Counted from the stretch's first letter, positions 8,810 to 18,644 are shown. The stretch: DNA of 58,850 nucleotides from Bacillota bacterium (GCA_023391535.1 JAEWAU010000092.1:1-58850), one strand, 5' to 3'. Made by a program: numbers and translations. The notes: generated from the sequence alone by a model not told the origin.

Positions 8810-10696
8810 ATGAAGGTTGGCATCGTGAAAAAATTTTTTAAGAAGCTCTTTTCCTTCCGCTTCTCCAAGCCGATCGCCGTTTTGCTCGTGCTCTGCATCG
8901 TCGCAACCGTGGTGTTCGGCAATAAGACCGTTCAGAAGAAGCTTTTCGGCGGGAAAGCGACCACAACGCAGCGGACCGCAACCGTGCAGAAAGGAAATCT
9001 GCAGTCCACGGTTTCAGGGTCGGGAGCCGTCTATTTCACCAATGACAAAGTTCTCTACTCTAAAATCGGCGCGACCGTAACCAAAGTCAATTATAAGGAG
9101 GGCGACACCGTCAAATCCGGCGCGGTGATCGCCGAATTTGACGATTCCGATTTTCAGAGCACACTTTCTTCCGACCTGCTCAATCTTCAGCAGGCTCAGC
9201 TCGCGGTGCAGGACGACCAGACCTCCGTGGCCGGCCTCACGGTTACGGCGCCCTTCGCGGGGGAAGTGACGGGCGTTTCGCTGCAGCAGGGCGACCCCGT
9301 GCAGTCCGGCTCCACGATCTGCACGATCTCCAACACCGCGCAGATGCAGGCCACGTTTACCTTCACCGTCTCGGACGCGGCCAAAATAAAGGCCGGCCAA
9401 TCGGCCTCCGTTTACATTGCGGCCACCATGCAGACGCTGAGCGGCACCGTCGCTTCCGTCGCCTCGCTCCCCACCGTCACTTCGCAGGGCGGGGTCGTGT
9501 ATAACGTCACCGTTCTGGCCGCGAACCCGGGGGCCGTCGCCGCCGGGCAAAAAGCGAGCGCGGATATCTCCACTTCTTCCGGCACGGTATCCAGCACCGG
9601 CACCGCCGCTTTGAGCTACGCGCAAACCGAAAAAATCCTCGCGCAGGCCGGCGGAACGGTGCAGACGGTCAATATTTCCGAAGGCAGCCAAGTCAGCGCG
9701 GGCGCCGTGCTCTGCACGCTCAAAAGCACGAACCTCACGCAGGCGCTGTCCTCCGACGAAGCCAAGCTCTCCAACGTGCAGAGCCAGTACCAGCAGGCGC
9801 AGAAGCAGCTGGAAAACTATACGATCACCGCTCCGTTTAACGGCACCATCACCAAGCTGGATTACAAGGTGGGCGATACGGTGACGGCCGGCTCCGAAAT
9901 CGCGGAAGTCGCCGACCCGAGCTCCGTCGCGTTCGACATCGACGTCGACGAGCTGGATATCGCGAAGGTCGCCGCGGGGCAATCCGCGAGCGTCACGCTC
10001 GATGCCATCACCTCCACCACGACCACTCCGCTCACCGGGAAAGTGACGAAAATTGCCGTCACCGGCACCTCCTCCGAGGGCGTCACGTCTTACCCCGTAA
10101 CGGTGCAGATTGAAAACGGGCTGAGCGGCATCAAAGGCGGCATGAACGCGAACGCCAACATCGTGGTGAGCAGCGTCAGCGACGCTTTGTACGTCCCCGT
10201 GGAAGCGGTTACGACCGTCGGCACCAGGAGCTTCGTCTATGTCAAATCGAACGGCAAAGGCGGAAGCGGCAGCGCCGCAGCGCACAACTGGAACGCGAGC
10301 GGCTCCGGCGGATTTAGCGGAAACGGCTACTCCGGCGGCAGCAGGCCGAGCGGCTTCTCGGGAAGCAGGCCGAGCGGCGCTTCCGGTTATTCGGGCTATT
10401 CGGGGTACAGCCGGCGCAGCGGCTCGGGAACCGGAACCTCCGTTTCCAGCAGCAACTACTACGCGGGCGCCGTGATGCGTGAAGTGACGCTGGGCATCAC
10501 GAACGGTACATATATCCAGATCAAGAGCGGCCTCACCGAAGGGGAAGTGGTGGTTCTGCCGAAGCTGACCACAACCGCCAAAACCACATCCTCCACTTCG
10601 AGCAGGAGCGTTTTGGGCGGCGGCACGTTCGGAGGCGGCGGCGGGACATACAGCGGCGGCTCGCGTATGACCGGAGGCGGCGGGGGTGGCTTCTGA
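8810..10696 (+). CDS. HlyD/MacA-type membrane fusion (periplasmic adaptor-like) protein
   Basis: About 628 residues from the ATG at 8810. A GTG at 8825 (five codons on, preceded by AAGGTTGG) is an equally good start. There is one N-terminal membrane anchor (about 20-40: PIAVLLVLCIVATVVFG), then two biotinyl-lipoyl-like halves (VNYKEGDTVKSG; LDYKVGDTVTAG) and a beta-barrel domain typical of RND/ABC adaptors. The C-terminal 150 residues contain a Gly/Ser/Tyr-rich insert and a Gly-rich tail. In a monoderm it would sit outside the membrane and work with the ABC pair encoded immediately downstream, exporting peptides, antibiotics or surface factors. The stop codon overlaps the next gene's ATG by one base. 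Confidence 0.88.
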   Translation: MKVGIVKKFFKKLFSFRFSKPIAVLLVLCIVATVVFGNKTVQKKLFGGKATTTQRTATVQKGNLQSTVSGSGAVYFTNDKVLYSKIGATVTKVNYKEGDTVKSGAVIAEFDDSDFQSTLSSDLLNLQQAQLAVQDDQTSVAGLTVTAPFAGEVTGVSLQQGDPVQSGSTICTISNTAQMQATFTFTVSDAAKIKAGQSASVYIAATMQTLSGTVASVASLPTVTSQGGVVYNVTVLAANPGAVAAGQKASADISTSSGTVSSTGTAALSYAQTEKILAQAGGTVQTVNISEGSQVSAGAVLCTLKSTNLTQALSSDEAKLSNVQSQYQQAQKQLENYTITAPFNGTITKLDYKVGDTVTAGSEIAEVADPSSVAFDIDVDELDIAKVAAGQSASVTLDAITSTTTTPLTGKVTKIAVTGTSSEGVTSYPVTVQIENGLSGIKGGMNANANIVVSSVSDALYVPVEAVTTVGTRSFVYVKSNGKGGSGSAAAHNWNASGSGGFSGNGYSGGSRPSGFSGSRPSGASGYSGYSGYSRRSGSGTGTSVSSSNYYAGAVMREVTLGITNGTYIQIKSGLTEGEVVVLPKLTTTAKTTSSTSSRSVLGGGTFGGGGGTYSGGSRMTGGGGGGF

Positions 10697-11376
10697 TGAT
10701 TGAAATCACCCATCTTTCCAAGGTATATAAATCCGGCGAGAACAAGGTCGTCGCGCTCAACGACATCAGCCTCAAAATTGCGGAGCACGAATTCGTTTCC
10801 ATCGTGGGGCCCTCCGGTTCGGGGAAATCGACGCTCATGAACCTGATCGGATGCCTCGATTCGCCCACCTCCGGCAGCTATCTTCTGGACGGGAGCGAGG
10901 TAAGCAAGCTGCGCGACGACCAGCTCGCGCAGATCCGCAACCGCAAGATCGGCTTTGTTTTCCAGAAGTTCAACCTGATCCCCAGCCTTTCGGCCATTGA
11001 AAACGTGGAGCTTCCCCTGGTTTACCAGGGGCTGCAGGCCCGCCCCGCGCGCGAGCGCGCCACGGAGGCCCTGGCGATGATAGGGCTTGCCGACCGCATG
11101 CACCACAAGCCCAACGAGCTTTCCGGCGGGCAGCAGCAGCGCGTGGCGATTGCGCGCGCGCTGGTTACCAAAGCGCCCGTCATTCTGGCGGACGAGCCGA
11201 CGGGCGCGCTCGACAGCCACACGGGCGCCGAGGTGATGGGCATCCTCAAAAAGCTCAACGAGGCAGGCAACACCATCGTTCTCATCACACACGACAACAG
11301 TCTGGCGGTGCAGGCCAAGCGCATGGTGCGCATCCAGGACGGCGGCATCATCGACGACAAGGAGCTGGTACAGTGA
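10696..11376 (+). CDS. MacB/LolD-type ABC transporter ATP-binding protein
   Basis: 226 residues with a full ABC cassette: Walker A GPSGSGKST near residue 38, signature LSGGQQQRVAIARAL near 142, Walker B VILADEPTG near 163, and the H-loop histidine in LITHD. Length and sequence style match the LolD/MacB ATPase group that powers FtsX-like permeases. It would energise the permease encoded next; the genes overlap (GTGA), which points to translational coupling. Confidence 0.95.
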   Translation: MIEITHLSKVYKSGENKVVALNDISLKIAEHEFVSIVGPSGSGKSTLMNLIGCLDSPTSGSYLLDGSEVSKLRDDQLAQIRNRKIGFVFQKFNLIPSLSAIENVELPLVYQGLQARPARERATEALAMIGLADRMHHKPNELSGGQQQRVAIARALVTKAPVILADEPTGALDSHTGAEVMGILKKLNEAGNTIVLITHDNSLAVQAKRMVRIQDGGIIDDKELVQ

Positions 11377-12572
11377 AGATCATGCAGGCCTTCAAAATGG
11401 CCATCCGCAGCATTTTCAGCAACAAGGTGCGGTCCTTTCTCACCATGCTCGGCGTCATCATCGGCGTATCCTCCGTTATCATCGCCGTCGGGTTCGCGCA
11501 GGGCAGCACCAGCAGCATCACCTCTTCGCTTTCTTCTTTGGGCACCAACCTCATCAATATCTCGATCACGGGGCGCGGCAGCAACCGCACCGTTACGTAC
11601 GACGAGCTCAAGCAGTTCCAGCAGGAGAACAGCAGCGTCATCGCGAGCGTGGCGCCGCAGGTTTCGGCAACCGGCACCGTGAAATACCTCACCGAGAACC
11701 ACTCGACGACGATTCTCGGCACCAGCCCCGATTACGCGGATATCAACAGCGTTACGGTGCAGAGCGGCCGGTTCATCTCCGAAATCGATATGAATTACCG
11801 CGAGAAAGTCGCCGTCGTGGGGCCGGCGGTCATAAACGACGTGTTCGGCGGCGCGGACCCCATCGGCAAGACCATCAAGATCATGGGGCAGCAGTTCACC
11901 GTTGTGGGAGAGCTCACGGAGGTGGCGGGCGCGGAGGACAGCACGAACGACGACCGCGTCATCATCCCCGTAACGGTGGCAACCCGCTTGAGCGGCAACG
12001 CGACCATCCGCTCGTTCTCCGTGAAGGCCACCAAGGCCAGCACCGTGAACGCGGCCGTGGACGACCTCGATACGTTCCTCACCTCGATTTTCCCCTCCAC
12101 CGGCAGCAATTCCACGAGCAATTCCTCGTTCCGCGTGACGAATATGTCGCAGGTGCTTTCCACCCTCAATTCGGTAACGGGCACCATGACGATGGTTCTC
12201 GCCGGAATCGCGGCCATTTCCCTCATCGTGGGCGGCATCGGCATCATGAACATCATGCTGGTTTCCGTGAAGGAGCGCACGCGGGAAATCGGCATCCGCA
12301 AAGCCATCGGCGCCAAAAAGGGCAGCATCCTCGTGCAGTTCCTGATCGAATCGGTTGTTGTGACGGGTTTAGGAGGCGTCATCGGCATTTTGATCGGAAT
12401 CGGCGTCATCAAATTCGTCATCGGCGGGCTGCATCTCGTCACGCCCGTCTATTCAATTCCCTGGATTATCGCTTCCTTCGGCGTTTCGCTCGGGGTCGGG
12501 CTGTTCTTCGGCATGTACCCGGCGAACAAGGCGGCGAACTTAAACCCCATCGACGCGCTTATGTATGAATAG
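11373..12572 (+). CDS. MacB-type FtsX-like ABC permease
   Basis: 399 residues starting at a GTG that overlaps the ATPase stop codon. Topology is classic MacB: one N-terminal membrane span (about 20-42), a large extracytoplasmic MacB-PCD domain (about 43-270), then three C-terminal spans carrying the FtsX signature VKERTREIGIRKAIGAKK. With the preceding adaptor and ATPase it forms a tripartite efflux or mechanotransmission system. The substrate cannot be read from the sequence. The SLH-type gene 45 bases downstream may belong to the same transcript. Confidence 0.94.
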   Translation: MKIMQAFKMAIRSIFSNKVRSFLTMLGVIIGVSSVIIAVGFAQGSTSSITSSLSSLGTNLINISITGRGSNRTVTYDELKQFQQENSSVIASVAPQVSATGTVKYLTENHSTTILGTSPDYADINSVTVQSGRFISEIDMNYREKVAVVGPAVINDVFGGADPIGKTIKIMGQQFTVVGELTEVAGAEDSTNDDRVIIPVTVATRLSGNATIRSFSVKATKASTVNAAVDDLDTFLTSIFPSTGSNSTSNSSFRVTNMSQVLSTLNSVTGTMTMVLAGIAAISLIVGGIGIMNIMLVSVKERTREIGIRKAIGAKKGSILVQFLIESVVVTGLGGVIGILIGIGVIKFVIGGLHLVTPVYSIPWIIASFGVSLGVGLFFGMYPANKAANLNPIDALMYE

Positions 12573-12616
12573 ATGCGGCGTTTTCCAGCAAATCGAAGTA
12601 TAAAGGATGGTGCGGT

Positions 12617-14578
12617 ATGAAGCGTAAATCAGTTCAAATCGGTTCCCTTCTGGTATCCCTTTCCCTGCTGCTCACTTCGTTCGTTCCCCTTACGGCGGCG
12701 GCCGCCGCAACCGGCAGCAGCGCCGCTTTGCAGCGGATGCAGTCCCTCGCGATCATCCCCGCTTCCGATAAACCCACCCAGGTGGTTTCGCGCGGGATGT
12801 TCGTGGAAACGGTCATCGCGTCGGAGGGGCTGCGCGCCGCCTCCAAATCCGCGCGCGGCACAACCATCTTCCCCGATATTTCCGGCGGGAGCGTGCTGAG
12901 CGGCTACGTGAACGTCGGCCTGAGCCTCGGCACGCAGCAGGGCGTGAACGAGGGCGTCGTATACGGCAACGCGAGCGGAAAATTCGGCGCGAACACCCCC
13001 GTTACCTTCGCGGAGGCCTGCACAACGGCCGTCCGGCTGCTGGGGTATACGGATAGCGACTCCGCGCTTTCCTCCTCCTCGTGGCCCTCCAACTACATCA
13101 CGGAGGCGGCCGCGCTGGGGCTCACCACCGGCCTGAGCGCCTCGCGGTTCTCCAAGCTCACCGTTGCCGAAGAGGCCGTGATCTTCAACAACCTCTTTGA
13201 TTCCGTGATGAAATCCGGCAGCACCGGCAGCACCGGCAGCTCGGGTTCCACGTTCTTTTCGGATAACTACTACGACGATTCCTCCGCGAGCGGCACGCTT
13301 ACGGAAATTACCGTTCTCGGAAACTCCAAATCCTCCGATAACCTGGCCAGCAACCAGATTCTCACCGCCACCGGCACGCTTACCCTCGGCGCGGGCGTTT
13401 CGGCTCCGGTGCTCGGCGCGAAATACAAGCTCTATGTAAGCGGCACCACCGTTACGAAGCTGACGGCGCCCGAAAACGCGCTCACTTCCTACACCGTAAC
13501 CGCCGTGAACGCGGATGGCTCCATCAGCGCCAAAAACGCCGCCGGCAGCGTGCAGACGCTCGCGCTCCCCGCAATTACCTACTACTACCACGGCTCCGCC
13601 GTTGATTCCGCAACTGCCGCGGGGGATTTGTACGCCTCCTCCACGGTGCTGCTGGCTGCTGATACGAACGGCGACGGCGGCTATGCCTACGGCGTGATCG
13701 TGGACCCCTACAGCGGCGACAAGGTCGTTTCCGGCACGCTGCAGGAAGCCGTGATCCTCGGCAACACCCAAACCTCCGATAATCTCAGCCCGAACCAGAT
13801 CCTCACGAGCCTCGGCACGCTCACGCTGGCAAGCGGCGTCGCTTCGCCCGAGCTCGGCGGAAAATACAAGCTCTATGTGAGCGGCACCACCGTTACCAAG
13901 GTGGGCTTTAAGGAGAACGCCACCGTGGGCTACGCGGTAAAATCCGTGAACAGCAGCACCGGCGAATTTACCTACGACGACGCGGCGGATTCTGGCACCG
14001 GCACCATGAGCCTTCCGCAGGCGAACACGTATTACTACCACGGAGCCGTGGTGGATTACGCTTCCGCTGAGAACGCCGTGCAGAACTATTCCTCCATTGT
14101 GCTGGGGCAAAGCGCCGGGAGTTCCGGGTACGACTATTGCGTGATTGTGGACCCGAACTTCGGGCAGCCGTATGTGTATACATCGAGTAATTCTTCTTTG
14201 ATAAGCAAATTAAACGGCACCACCTATGATTTTATGTATCGCAACGACGGAATCATATACAAAAATCAGTTATTCGATTATAATGTTCTATATTTTGTTT
14301 CTGATATGTGGTCAAAAAACACCTTTGTTTATGTTTATTCGAATACTGTTTACGGTGAGATCACAGGTTTCAGCGGAACCGCTAGCAATCCTACAGGCAT
14401 AACTCTTGACGTCACATCCGGACGCAATACTATAACCTACAATTACTCCTTTAGCCCGTATTTCGACAAAACGACATTGGGGAATTACAATTCGTACATC
14501 GGAAATATTTGCAACCGAGTAGGCGATTCAATGGTGATTGTTCTCGGAATTGATGGGAAAATCGTGGATATGTATTAA
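12617..14578 (+). CDS. S-layer-homology-type secreted protein with internal repeats
   Basis: 653 residues. A signal peptide (about 1-32, ending TAAAAA) precedes SLH-like segments (about 45-195; landmarks VSRGMFVETV, FPDI, VYGNASGKFGANTPVTFAEA and VAEEAVIFNNLF) that could bind the cell-wall polymer. Two tandem repeats of about 150 residues follow (about 235-385 and 386-530), each containing SDNL, NQILT, KYKLYVSGTTVTK and TYYYHG. The last 130 residues match neither repeat and are written in much AT-richer DNA than the rest. It lies 45 bases behind the efflux permease and may be co-transcribed. It is probably a surface protein of unknown function. Confidence 0.8.
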   Translation: MKRKSVQIGSLLVSLSLLLTSFVPLTAAAAATGSSAALQRMQSLAIIPASDKPTQVVSRGMFVETVIASEGLRAASKSARGTTIFPDISGGSVLSGYVNVGLSLGTQQGVNEGVVYGNASGKFGANTPVTFAEACTTAVRLLGYTDSDSALSSSSWPSNYITEAAALGLTTGLSASRFSKLTVAEEAVIFNNLFDSVMKSGSTGSTGSSGSTFFSDNYYDDSSASGTLTEITVLGNSKSSDNLASNQILTATGTLTLGAGVSAPVLGAKYKLYVSGTTVTKLTAPENALTSYTVTAVNADGSISAKNAAGSVQTLALPAITYYYHGSAVDSATAAGDLYASSTVLLAADTNGDGGYAYGVIVDPYSGDKVVSGTLQEAVILGNTQTSDNLSPNQILTSLGTLTLASGVASPELGGKYKLYVSGTTVTKVGFKENATVGYAVKSVNSSTGEFTYDDAADSGTGTMSLPQANTYYYHGAVVDYASAENAVQNYSSIVLGQSAGSSGYDYCVIVDPNFGQPYVYTSSNSSLISKLNGTTYDFMYRNDGIIYKNQLFDYNVLYFVSDMWSKNTFVYVYSNTVYGEITGFSGTASNPTGITLDVTSGRNTITYNYSFSPYFDKTTLGNYNSYIGNICNRVGDSMVIVLGIDGKIVDMY

Positions 14579-14632
14579 TTTATCTTAATTTACGGTTCAA
14601 GTTGGTTTCTAATTGTATTCTTCGTAATTCTA

Positions 14633-14670
14633 AACGCCTGATGAATTTACAGATAAATTCATCAGGCGTT
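14633..14670 (+). terminator. long perfect hairpin behind the SLH gene
   Basis: A perfect 17-bp stem (14633-14649 with 14654-14670) around a CAGA loop, 55 bases after the SLH stop codon. There is no clear T-tract, so it may act as an RNA 3'-end stabiliser rather than a strong terminator. Confidence 0.5.
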
Positions 14671-14929
14671 ACTCTTACTGTTGAAAGCCTCAATCATAAG
14701 AACGCATTGCAAATAATTATGGCGAAATTCCAAGCATGCACATATGGTTGATATCCATATTACAGTGATTTCATTTTAGCTTTTGAATCCTGTAGTAATT
14801 TAAGTATTTCCACTCTGCGTAATTGGATTTCTACCAGATAAGACTATCATTCGGGTATCTTTTCTGCATGAGCTTGTTCACAGTGATTTATAAGTAGCTT
14901 ATTGTCATTTAGTCGCATTCTTTGGAGAA

Positions 14930-14966
14930 GCAAAAGGCTGGCCCACAAAGTGGGCCAGCCTTTTGC
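14930..14966 (-). terminator. intrinsic terminator of the ChW surface protein gene
   Basis: A perfect 17-bp stem (14930-14946 with 14950-14966) around a three-base loop, starting 23 bases beyond the stop codon of the minus-strand gene. The stem includes the T-run CCTTTT. Confidence 0.7.
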
Positions 14967-14988
14967 TTGCTTAAACCTTTAAGCAAGA

Positions 14989-17900
14989 TTAGATAGCAGC
15001 GACATTGAAAGTCGATGTCTGAGTTGCAAGAGAGCCAACAGTTACCGTTACAACATCTGTTGCAGTGGCCCCGTTAGTATGAGGACCAACATAGTTCACA
15101 GTAGCTACGCCAGAACCACTAGTAACAGCAGTAAGAGCTGAGAGGCTACCAACAGCAGCAGGCGATGTCTGCAGAGCAAATGTTACCGTTACTCCCGACA
15201 TGACCGCCCCGTACTGATCCTTTACAGTGACATTAATCGCAGTCGACGCATCTGCAGCCGAAACAGCTGTTGTCGTCGGGGCTGTTGTAAAGGATGTAGC
15301 AATCTGAGTGTACGTGCCAGGAACTATAACCGCGGTGCCAACAGTCGGCAGATAGGAGCCAGCCGTTGTATTCACATAATAGACAGGCATCGAATACACG
15401 CCACTATTGAATGTTACAGAAGGAACAGAAGCGCCACCACTGGTCGTCGTGAAGTTACCAGAACCAGCCGTAAGAGGAACTGTATAACCTGCCGGAGCTG
15501 CTACCGGGTTACTAGCAATATCAACCGGCACCAAGCTAAGCGCAACAGGAGTATTTGCAGCAACCGTCACTTCGTTGGAAGTTGACAGTACACCGTTGGA
15601 ATTAAACAGAGCGAAACCATTGAATGCGCCCGGAATCACAGCGATTCCCGCAGTACCGGAACCGGCAGTTACCGAAGTATCCTGCGCGGTGAAGGTAACG
15701 GCACCGGCCTGATGAGCATTAAGACCCGCCAGTGCCAGATACGCATTGACCTGAGTAACGGTTCCCGAAATCGTACCGGCAGTGGAATCAATGCTAGCGC
15801 CGGTTGCGCCAACAAGCGGCCATGCAATGGCATTCGCATTGGAAAGCGTAACCTTGATGTTGTCGTTCTCATTCCCAGGAACGGTATTGTCAATCGTGTT
15901 ACCATAGGAATCAAGCTGAGAGACCTTAACACTAAGCTGTGCACCTGCAACAACCTGCGTCGTGCTGCCGCTCACAGTGGCTTTAGCACTCACCGACAGC
16001 GAAGCCACCGGCTGATAAACAACAGCAATTGTTTTAGTATCAGTAGGTGCCGGTGTCACACCAGAGATAGCAGCCGAAGCAACTACCGTCCATGTTGTAG
16101 CATAAGTCTGAGCGGTAAAGGTTGCAGTAGCAAGTCCTGTCGCATCCGTGTAAACCGTGATCGACGGCGCTGCCACAGCTGTACCGCCATTGAAAGCAGC
16201 TTTCGAACTAGCGGCGGCACTTGCAGTAAAGGTCACCGCAACGCCAGAAGTGGCAACCGCATTGCCATTAGCATCCGTAATCTGGGCCTTTACGGTAGTC
16301 GTCGGATTCGAAGCCGCCACATAGTTGTTCACAGTGGACAGAGAAACCAAAGAAGCGCTCTGAGCCGTAACTTTGAATGTAAAGGCATCGGAAGCCGTGT
16401 AAGCGCCGGAAGAAGCGCCATCTTTCACAACTACGGTGTAGGTACCTACATCCGCACTGGCTGCAGTATCCGTAATTGTGAATATGCTAACACCGGTTGT
16501 AAGCGCTACACCGCTTGTGCTTTCAGCAGTACCATTCACCTTGATGTTCGTGGCAGCAGTGCCATCCGCATTCGTGACATAAACAGTAAACGGATGAGCA
16601 GCGCTGCTGGCAGTGGTGCTGAGGTTTACACCGTTTGCATCCAGCGTATCAACGGTATAAGTCTGGCCAGCACTAGCAGTTACAAAATCATTCGTCGTAG
16701 CGGAAGAATTGGAATTTACAACTTTCAGCTTGGAAGCATTGCCTGCAACCACCGACTGCGTGGTGGCGGAACCGGAGGCAATACCAGTAGCGGAAGCCGT
16801 AATCGTGGTAGCTCCAACCACGCCCTTTACGGACGTCAGGGTGACTGTAGGATCAGTGGTACCACCTACGAAAGAAATTGTCTTATCGGCTGTGGTTCCA
16901 TCCGAATACGTAGCAACACCGGAGATGTGCACAGTCAGACCATACACACCGGAAAGCATCGTCTGAGCAGCCTGATCCTTCACTTCAAAGGACACAGGAG
17001 CAGTCGTCGCAGCATTGGCTTGCACAGTGGCAGGTGCAGATACGCTGATGGAAGTAGCAACCTGAGCCGTTGTGCTAACCGTTGCGGTGGTCGGGGTATA
17101 GTTTACGATGCTGTTTCCAGCGGCATCTTTCAGCGCGGAAACTGTGAGCGTGTCAGAAATACCGGCAACAGCACCGCCGATAACCTGAACTGTCGCAACA
17201 CCGTTCGTAAACGCCAAATTGGTGCTGGCACCAAGCATGCCAGTGCCATACGCCGGGCTTGTTACAGTGGACGCATAGTAATCAGAGCCCGAACCAGAGA
17301 TACCGAATGTAGCAGAACCATTGAAGCTGCTAACCGGATATCCCTTGGCATCCACTGCCTGAACAGTGACATTCTGCACGGATGCCTTATTTGCGATAAC
17401 CGTAGACGGAGTCGTAATCTTAACTCCAGCCACAGCACCGGAAACCTGAACCGTAGTGGAAAGCTTTACGCCATCGGCAACAACATTAATAACCGCAGCA
17501 CCAGCCTGCGCAGCAGTAAACTTGCCGGTAGCGGAATCAATGGAGCCGAAAGACGAATCGGCCAGACTGTAAGAAACGGTCTTCGGAGTGTAGGCATTGC
17601 CCGCAGCATCTTTGAATGTGAATGTCGTCGTGCCGCCCACTGCAATCGTGCTATTTACAGCACTCACAGAAGCAACCGTCGGAACAATCTTGATCTCGAT
17701 GGCTTCGAGGCGCTTGGACTGGCCGGTTACTCCGTCAATAGCAGCAGCAGCAATCGCCGTGCCGTTGGGAACAACAGTCCAGTTCTTATCCGTGCCGTAA
17801 GACTGCTGGTGGACTTTATATTCCACCGCATAGCCGGGCATGCCGTTCAGGGTGATCCTGATGGCTTCGAGGCGCTTCGCCTGGCCGACCGTGCCGGCAT

Positions 17901-18252
17901 ATTTCACTGCCGCATTGTCGGTTCCAGCATTCGTAACAACAGCCGCCTGCGACCAACCATAGCTCTGGCCATGGACCTGATAGGAGATGGACGCGCCCGC
18001 AGGAGCGTTCGTCAGGTTGATCTTGATGGCTTCGAGGCGCTTTGCCAGACCCTCTGTGCCGGCCTCGGCCCCATCGGACTTGTAACCCTGCGACCAGCCA
18101 TAGGTCTGGCCCTGGACTTCATAGGTTACGCCAGGAGTTGCGGTGGTCGTGGTTTCGGCTGCACTCGCGGTAAGCGGTACAGCTGCAACCATGGAGCCGA
18201 TCATTGCCAGCGAGAGAAACGCCGACAAGACCTTTTTCTTGGAAGAAACCAT
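14989..18252 (-). CDS. large secreted ChW-repeat / bacterial Ig-like surface protein
   Basis: 1087 residues from the ATG at 18252, which has an ideal AAAGGAGG seven bases upstream. A signal peptide (about 1-31, ending TASAA) is followed by three ChW repeats (about 42-195), each with a GWSQ- or GTDK-type centre and the hallmark KRLEAI. Ig-like (Big) domains follow to the end, rich in Ala/Thr/Ser/Val and nearly free of cysteine. ChW repeats are clostridial surface modules. No sortase motif or C-terminal membrane anchor is present, so attachment would be non-covalent. The DNA is less GC-rich than its neighbours. It ends at a strong terminator and is preceded by two tandem promoters. Likely role: abundant surface-layer or adhesin protein. 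Confidence 0.85.
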   Translation of the reverse strand: MVSSKKKVLSAFLSLAMIGSMVAAVPLTASAAETTTTATPGVTYEVQGQTYGWSQGYKSDGAEAGTEGLAKRLEAIKINLTNAPAGASISYQVHGQSYGWSQAAVVTNAGTDNAAVKYAGTVGQAKRLEAIRITLNGMPGYAVEYKVHQQSYGTDKNWTVVPNGTAIAAAAIDGVTGQSKRLEAIEIKIVPTVASVSAVNSTIAVGGTTTFTFKDAAGNAYTPKTVSYSLADSSFGSIDSATGKFTAAQAGAAVINVVADGVKLSTTVQVSGAVAGVKITTPSTVIANKASVQNVTVQAVDAKGYPVSSFNGSATFGISGSGSDYYASTVTSPAYGTGMLGASTNLAFTNGVATVQVIGGAVAGISDTLTVSALKDAAGNSIVNYTPTTATVSTTAQVATSISVSAPATVQANAATTAPVSFEVKDQAAQTMLSGVYGLTVHISGVATYSDGTTADKTISFVGGTTDPTVTLTSVKGVVGATTITASATGIASGSATTQSVVAGNASKLKVVNSNSSATTNDFVTASAGQTYTVDTLDANGVNLSTTASSAAHPFTVYVTNADGTAATNIKVNGTAESTSGVALTTGVSIFTITDTAASADVGTYTVVVKDGASSGAYTASDAFTFKVTAQSASLVSLSTVNNYVAASNPTTTVKAQITDANGNAVATSGVAVTFTASAAASSKAAFNGGTAVAAPSITVYTDATGLATATFTAQTYATTWTVVASAAISGVTPAPTDTKTIAVVYQPVASLSVSAKATVSGSTTQVVAGAQLSVKVSQLDSYGNTIDNTVPGNENDNIKVTLSNANAIAWPLVGATGASIDSTAGTISGTVTQVNAYLALAGLNAHQAGAVTFTAQDTSVTAGSGTAGIAVIPGAFNGFALFNSNGVLSTSNEVTVAANTPVALSLVPVDIASNPVAAPAGYTVPLTAGSGNFTTTSGGASVPSVTFNSGVYSMPVYYVNTTAGSYLPTVGTAVIVPGTYTQIATSFTTAPTTTAVSAADASTAINVTVKDQYGAVMSGVTVTFALQTSPAAVGSLSALTAVTSGSGVATVNYVGPHTNGATATDVVTVTVGSLATQTSTFNVAAI

Positions 18253-18600
18253 TGTTTTGCCTCCTTTATTTAATGAAACAATAGGGGTAACAAATTGAAT
18301 TCCCGAGCGCCTTTCCGGCCTCGCGGAACCCGGCGAACTCATTCGCACGGCCGTTTTTCATCCCTCCCATTTTTGGTGTTCCACATTGTGCTGGAATACC
18401 CCCTTCTCGGTTTATTCATGCCATAACATCAACGCCAGTAGGTAAACTTTTATATATTGAATATTAAAGCATGTACAGATTAAGCGCGAGCCCCGTTTTG
18501 AAAATCTCCCCAAGGGAGAGACGGCGGCGTGCCGCGCGTATAAAGGGAACACAAGCGGATATAACTAAAAAGGCGCAATATGCCTGTAAAAATTATAATA
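18253..18600. other. long 5' leader of the ChW gene
   Basis: Roughly 350 bases between the nearer promoter and the ChW start codon, with no supported gene. It could fold (a GC-rich block near 18305-18350), but it matches no riboswitch class that I recognise. Confidence 0.4.
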
Positions 18601-18605
18601 ACACC

Positions 18606-18644
18606 GTAATTATAGTATCAACCCGATACTTTGTCAAGCAAATT
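18606..18644 (-). promoter_or_regulatory. promoter module 1 with palindromic spacer
   Basis: Read on the minus strand: TTGACA (18637-18632), 17-base spacer, TATAAT (18614-18609), a perfect consensus promoter. The spacer contains the palindrome GTATC-N5-GATAC (18615-18629), a plausible repressor site. It points at the ChW gene. Confidence 0.75.

Larger units (their letters stand above)
14579..14988. other. AT-rich intergenic stretch
   Basis: About 410 bases, markedly AT-rich like the end of the preceding gene. No gene was found. It contains two long perfect hairpins, annotated separately, one for each convergent neighbour. Confidence 0.6.

Noticed and set aside
14989..18252. CRISPR-like or tandem DNA repeats in the ChW gene
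   Set aside because: The three ChW units are similar at protein level only (about 50 codons apart), not uniform short DNA repeats.
15712..18273. An 853-codon plus-strand frame opposite the ChW gene
   Set aside because: Low-complexity Ser/Arg/Asn text mirrors the Ala/Thr-rich codons of the real minus-strand gene, which has signal peptide, ChW repeats and ribosome site.
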